DNA of 7,724 bases. It comes from an uncultured bacterium (GTDB lineage: Bacteria; Bacillota; Clostridia; Oscillospirales; Oscillospiraceae). Positions 6,833 through 7,724 of the stretch are shown one piece after another. Numbering within the stretch: position 1 is the first letter of the stretch; every line of letters begins with the position of its first letter. The notes beneath the pieces are model-generated. The model did not search any database. It worked only from the letters and a program-made list of their open reading frames with translations, and was not told where the DNA came from. The position numbers were made by a program, and so were the translations under genes. Where the stretch lies: contig CAJMQR010000054.1 of the NCBI GenBank assembly GCA_905215665.1, positions 1-7,724 of the forward strand, in the 5' to 3' direction.

Positions 6833-6952
6833 AAGCAAAAAATGTATACTTTAGCGGTACATTTTGTACATATCAACCAAAAAATCCGCGAGCATTTGTG
6901 AAAGATGTCGCTCTATCATGGACAATGCCGGAGGAATATACATTTTTTGCTT
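6833..6952. repeat. Perfect 16-bp inverted repeat flanking an 88-nt core
   Basis: AAGCAAAAAATGTATA at 6833-6848 is repeated as its exact reverse complement at 6937-6952. The 88 nt between show no gene. No target-site duplication is visible outside the arms, so a small transposon-like element (MITE) is possible but not supported. As RNA the arms could pair into a long stem. The left arm is 6 nt upstream of the -35 of the ATPase promoter, so a regulatory role is possible. The repeat is seen directly; its role is unknown. Confidence 0.75.
6848..6876 (-). promoter_or_regulatory. Second possible promoter with palindrome in the spacer
   Basis: On the minus strand, TTGATA (6876-6871) and TAAAGT (6853-6848) are 17 nt apart. 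The spacer holds a perfect palindrome GTACA-TTT-TGTAC (6857-6869 on the plus strand). A repressor bound there would block the promoter. The -10 is a modest match, and this could be chance in an AT-rich stretch. Confidence 0.3.
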
Positions 6953-6953
6953 G

Positions 6954-6974
6954 CCGAAGTTCTGCGGACTTCGG
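6954..6974. repeat. Short hairpin next to the 16-bp repeat
   Basis: CCGAAGT (6954-6960) pairs perfectly with ACTTCGG (6968-6974) around a 7-nt loop. It abuts the right arm of the 16-bp inverted repeat with one base between, so in a transcript the two stems could stack. No T-run follows on the minus strand, so it is not an obvious terminator. Confidence 0.45.
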
Positions 6975-7006
6975 AATCGCAGAGTAGAAATAGGTTTCCC
7001 ACAGGA

Positions 7007-7038
7007 TTGAAAAGAGGACGGGCAAGCCCGTCCTCTTT
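7007..7038 (-). terminator. Terminator after the binding-protein gene
   Basis: A perfect 13-bp stem (7011-7023 with 7026-7038), in practice about 11 bp with a 4-6 nt loop, lies 29 nt after the binding-protein stop. On the minus strand it ends in CTCTTTTCAAT, and its 5' side is preceded by A-rich sequence, so it is a fair intrinsic terminator. Hairpins at this place in importer operons commonly keep binding protein above transporter levels by stopping or protecting the first transcript. Confidence 0.8.
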
Positions 7039-7067
7039 ATTGGATTCAGCGTTTCAGCCGCGGGAAA

Positions 7068-7724
7068 TTACCCCTTGATCTGACCCTGATAGTCAACAGC
7101 CACGTTGGTAACGGTCGGCTCAACGGAGATGTCGTTGGAAACGGTGATCTTGCCGTCGAACATGTCCTTCACGAGCGCCTTGTAGTCGTCCTGCGTGAAC
7201 TTGCCGTCTTCCCACTGAGTGGTTTCCATCGGGATCTGGACATAGTTGAGGGTGGGATCGTCGCCGGTCACAAGGCCGAGGGTAGCGATCTGGCCAACAT
7301 ACTTGCTCCAGTTTCCGTTGTTGATGATATCGGTCAGGGTGTCGATGGTAGCGGGAGCAAGGCCCTTCATGGCGGAAGTGACAGTCATGCCTTCGCCGTA
7401 GCCGCCGTCAATGATGGCAGCCTGGTCGACGTCAACACCGATGACCTTCGCATTGACCTTCTTCGCAGCTTCCGCAGCGGAAGTGAAGATGCCGCCGCCG
7501 CAGGCGAAGACGATCTCAGTGCCGCCAGCATACCAGGTGTCCATCACAGCGGTGATGTCGCCGTCGCCATAGAACTGGCCGCCGTAGACGTACTTCATCT
7601 CGACGTTGATGTTCATTTCCTTCGCAGCGGCGTCAACGCCCTGCACATAGCCGTAGCCGTAGCGCATAACAGCGGGGACAGCCATGCCGCCCAGGAAGCC
7701 GAGCTTGGTGTAGCCGAGCTTCAC
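7068..7724 (-). CDS. BMP-family nucleoside-binding lipoprotein, C-terminal part (5' end off window)
   Basis: The last 218 residues of a substrate-binding protein of the BMP/PnrA-like family (periplasmic-binding type 1 fold). The gene runs off the right edge; the first visible codon is GTG and is best read as an internal valine, not a start. Roughly 130-160 N-terminal residues, including signal peptide and lipobox, should lie outside. Family features visible: GFLGGMAVPAV, then RYGYGYVQGVDAAAKEM, the GDGDI ... YAGGTEIVFACGGG segment, and VIGVDVDQA, which lines the ligand cleft in this family, followed by TSAMKGLAPA. In the mature form it would be tethered outside the membrane and deliver a nucleoside to the permease pair. 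The downstream ATPase and permeases on the same strand confirm the role. Which nucleoside it binds cannot be decided here, but adjacency of udk favours a range that includes uridine or cytidine. Confidence 0.94.
   Translation of the reverse strand: MKLGYTKLGFLGGMAVPAVMRYGYGYVQGVDAAAKEMNINVEMKYVYGGQFYGDGDITAVMDTWYAGGTEIVFACGGGIFTSAAEAAKKVNAKVIGVDVDQAAIIDGGYGEGMTVTSAMKGLAPATIDTLTDIINNGNWSKYVGQIATLGLVTGDDPTLNYVQIPMETTQWEDGKFTQDDYKALVKDMFDGKITVSNDISVEPTVTNVAVDYQGQIKG

Noticed and set aside
4879..6987. A 702-codon open frame on the plus strand, antisense to the ATPase and permease genes
   Set aside because: It is exactly antisense to well-supported ABC genes, its translation is rich in His/Asp/Leu/Val without any recognisable domain, and it has no ribosome site. 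It reflects third-position GC bias of the real genes.
6814..6987. 57-codon plus-strand frame in the gap between ATPase and binding-protein genes
   Set aside because: No Shine-Dalgarno precedes its ATG, and the frame runs through the inverted repeats; no protein family is recognisable.
6766..7067. Purine-type or other known riboswitch ahead of the nucleoside transporter
   Set aside because: I looked for the purine riboswitch core and similar conserved junctions on the minus strand and found none. A covariance-model scan would be decisive.

Overview
The window (about 7.7 kb, fairly GC-rich, strong Shine-Dalgarno sites) looks like the chromosome of a high-GC member of the Clostridia, probably an Oscillospirales-type gut bacterium. 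This placement rests on protein character, on AGGAGG-type ribosome sites and on sigma-A promoters. It is an inference, since no marker gene is present. All genes but one are on the minus strand.

Right part (3086-7724, minus strand, read right to left). This is a BMP-family nucleoside-type ABC importer in the order known from Bacillus nupNOPQ: substrate-binding protein (3' part only; the 5' end is off the window), double-domain ATPase, permease 1, permease 2. A terminator-like hairpin lies after the binding protein. A very good sigma-A promoter (TTGAAA-17-TATAAT) lies just before the ATPase, which starts with TTG. The membrane genes are packed tightly (3-nt gap, then a TAATG overlap). The 302-nt gap between binding protein and ATPase also holds a perfect 16-bp inverted repeat around an 88-nt core, a 7-bp hairpin, and a second possible promoter with a palindrome in its spacer.

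Middle (2378-3112). A terminator-like hairpin follows permease 2, then comes uridine kinase (udk). Import of a nucleoside followed by phosphorylation of uridine/cytidine to UMP/CMP makes a coherent salvage pathway and hints that the importer carries pyrimidine nucleosides. A strong 15-bp terminator sits between udk and the convergent lipoprotein gene.

Left-middle (1392-2376). A plus-strand lipoprotein gene of unknown function has a candidate ECF-sigma promoter (TGTAAC-16-CGTC) and a roughly 100-nt leader containing a perfect 13-bp inverted repeat. Divergent from it is a small gene for a one- or two-helix membrane protein that resembles phage holin-like proteins of Clostridia.

Left (1-1310). 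A sigma-A promoter (TTGACT-17-TAAAAT) precedes a two-gene unit: a cytoplasmic polysaccharide deacetylase-like protein and a small DUF2500-type membrane protein.

I saw no rRNA, tRNA, CRISPR array or complete insertion sequence. The window is mostly ordinary housekeeping and transport. The least explained parts are the 6766-7067 intergenic region and the 1392-1830 divergent region.
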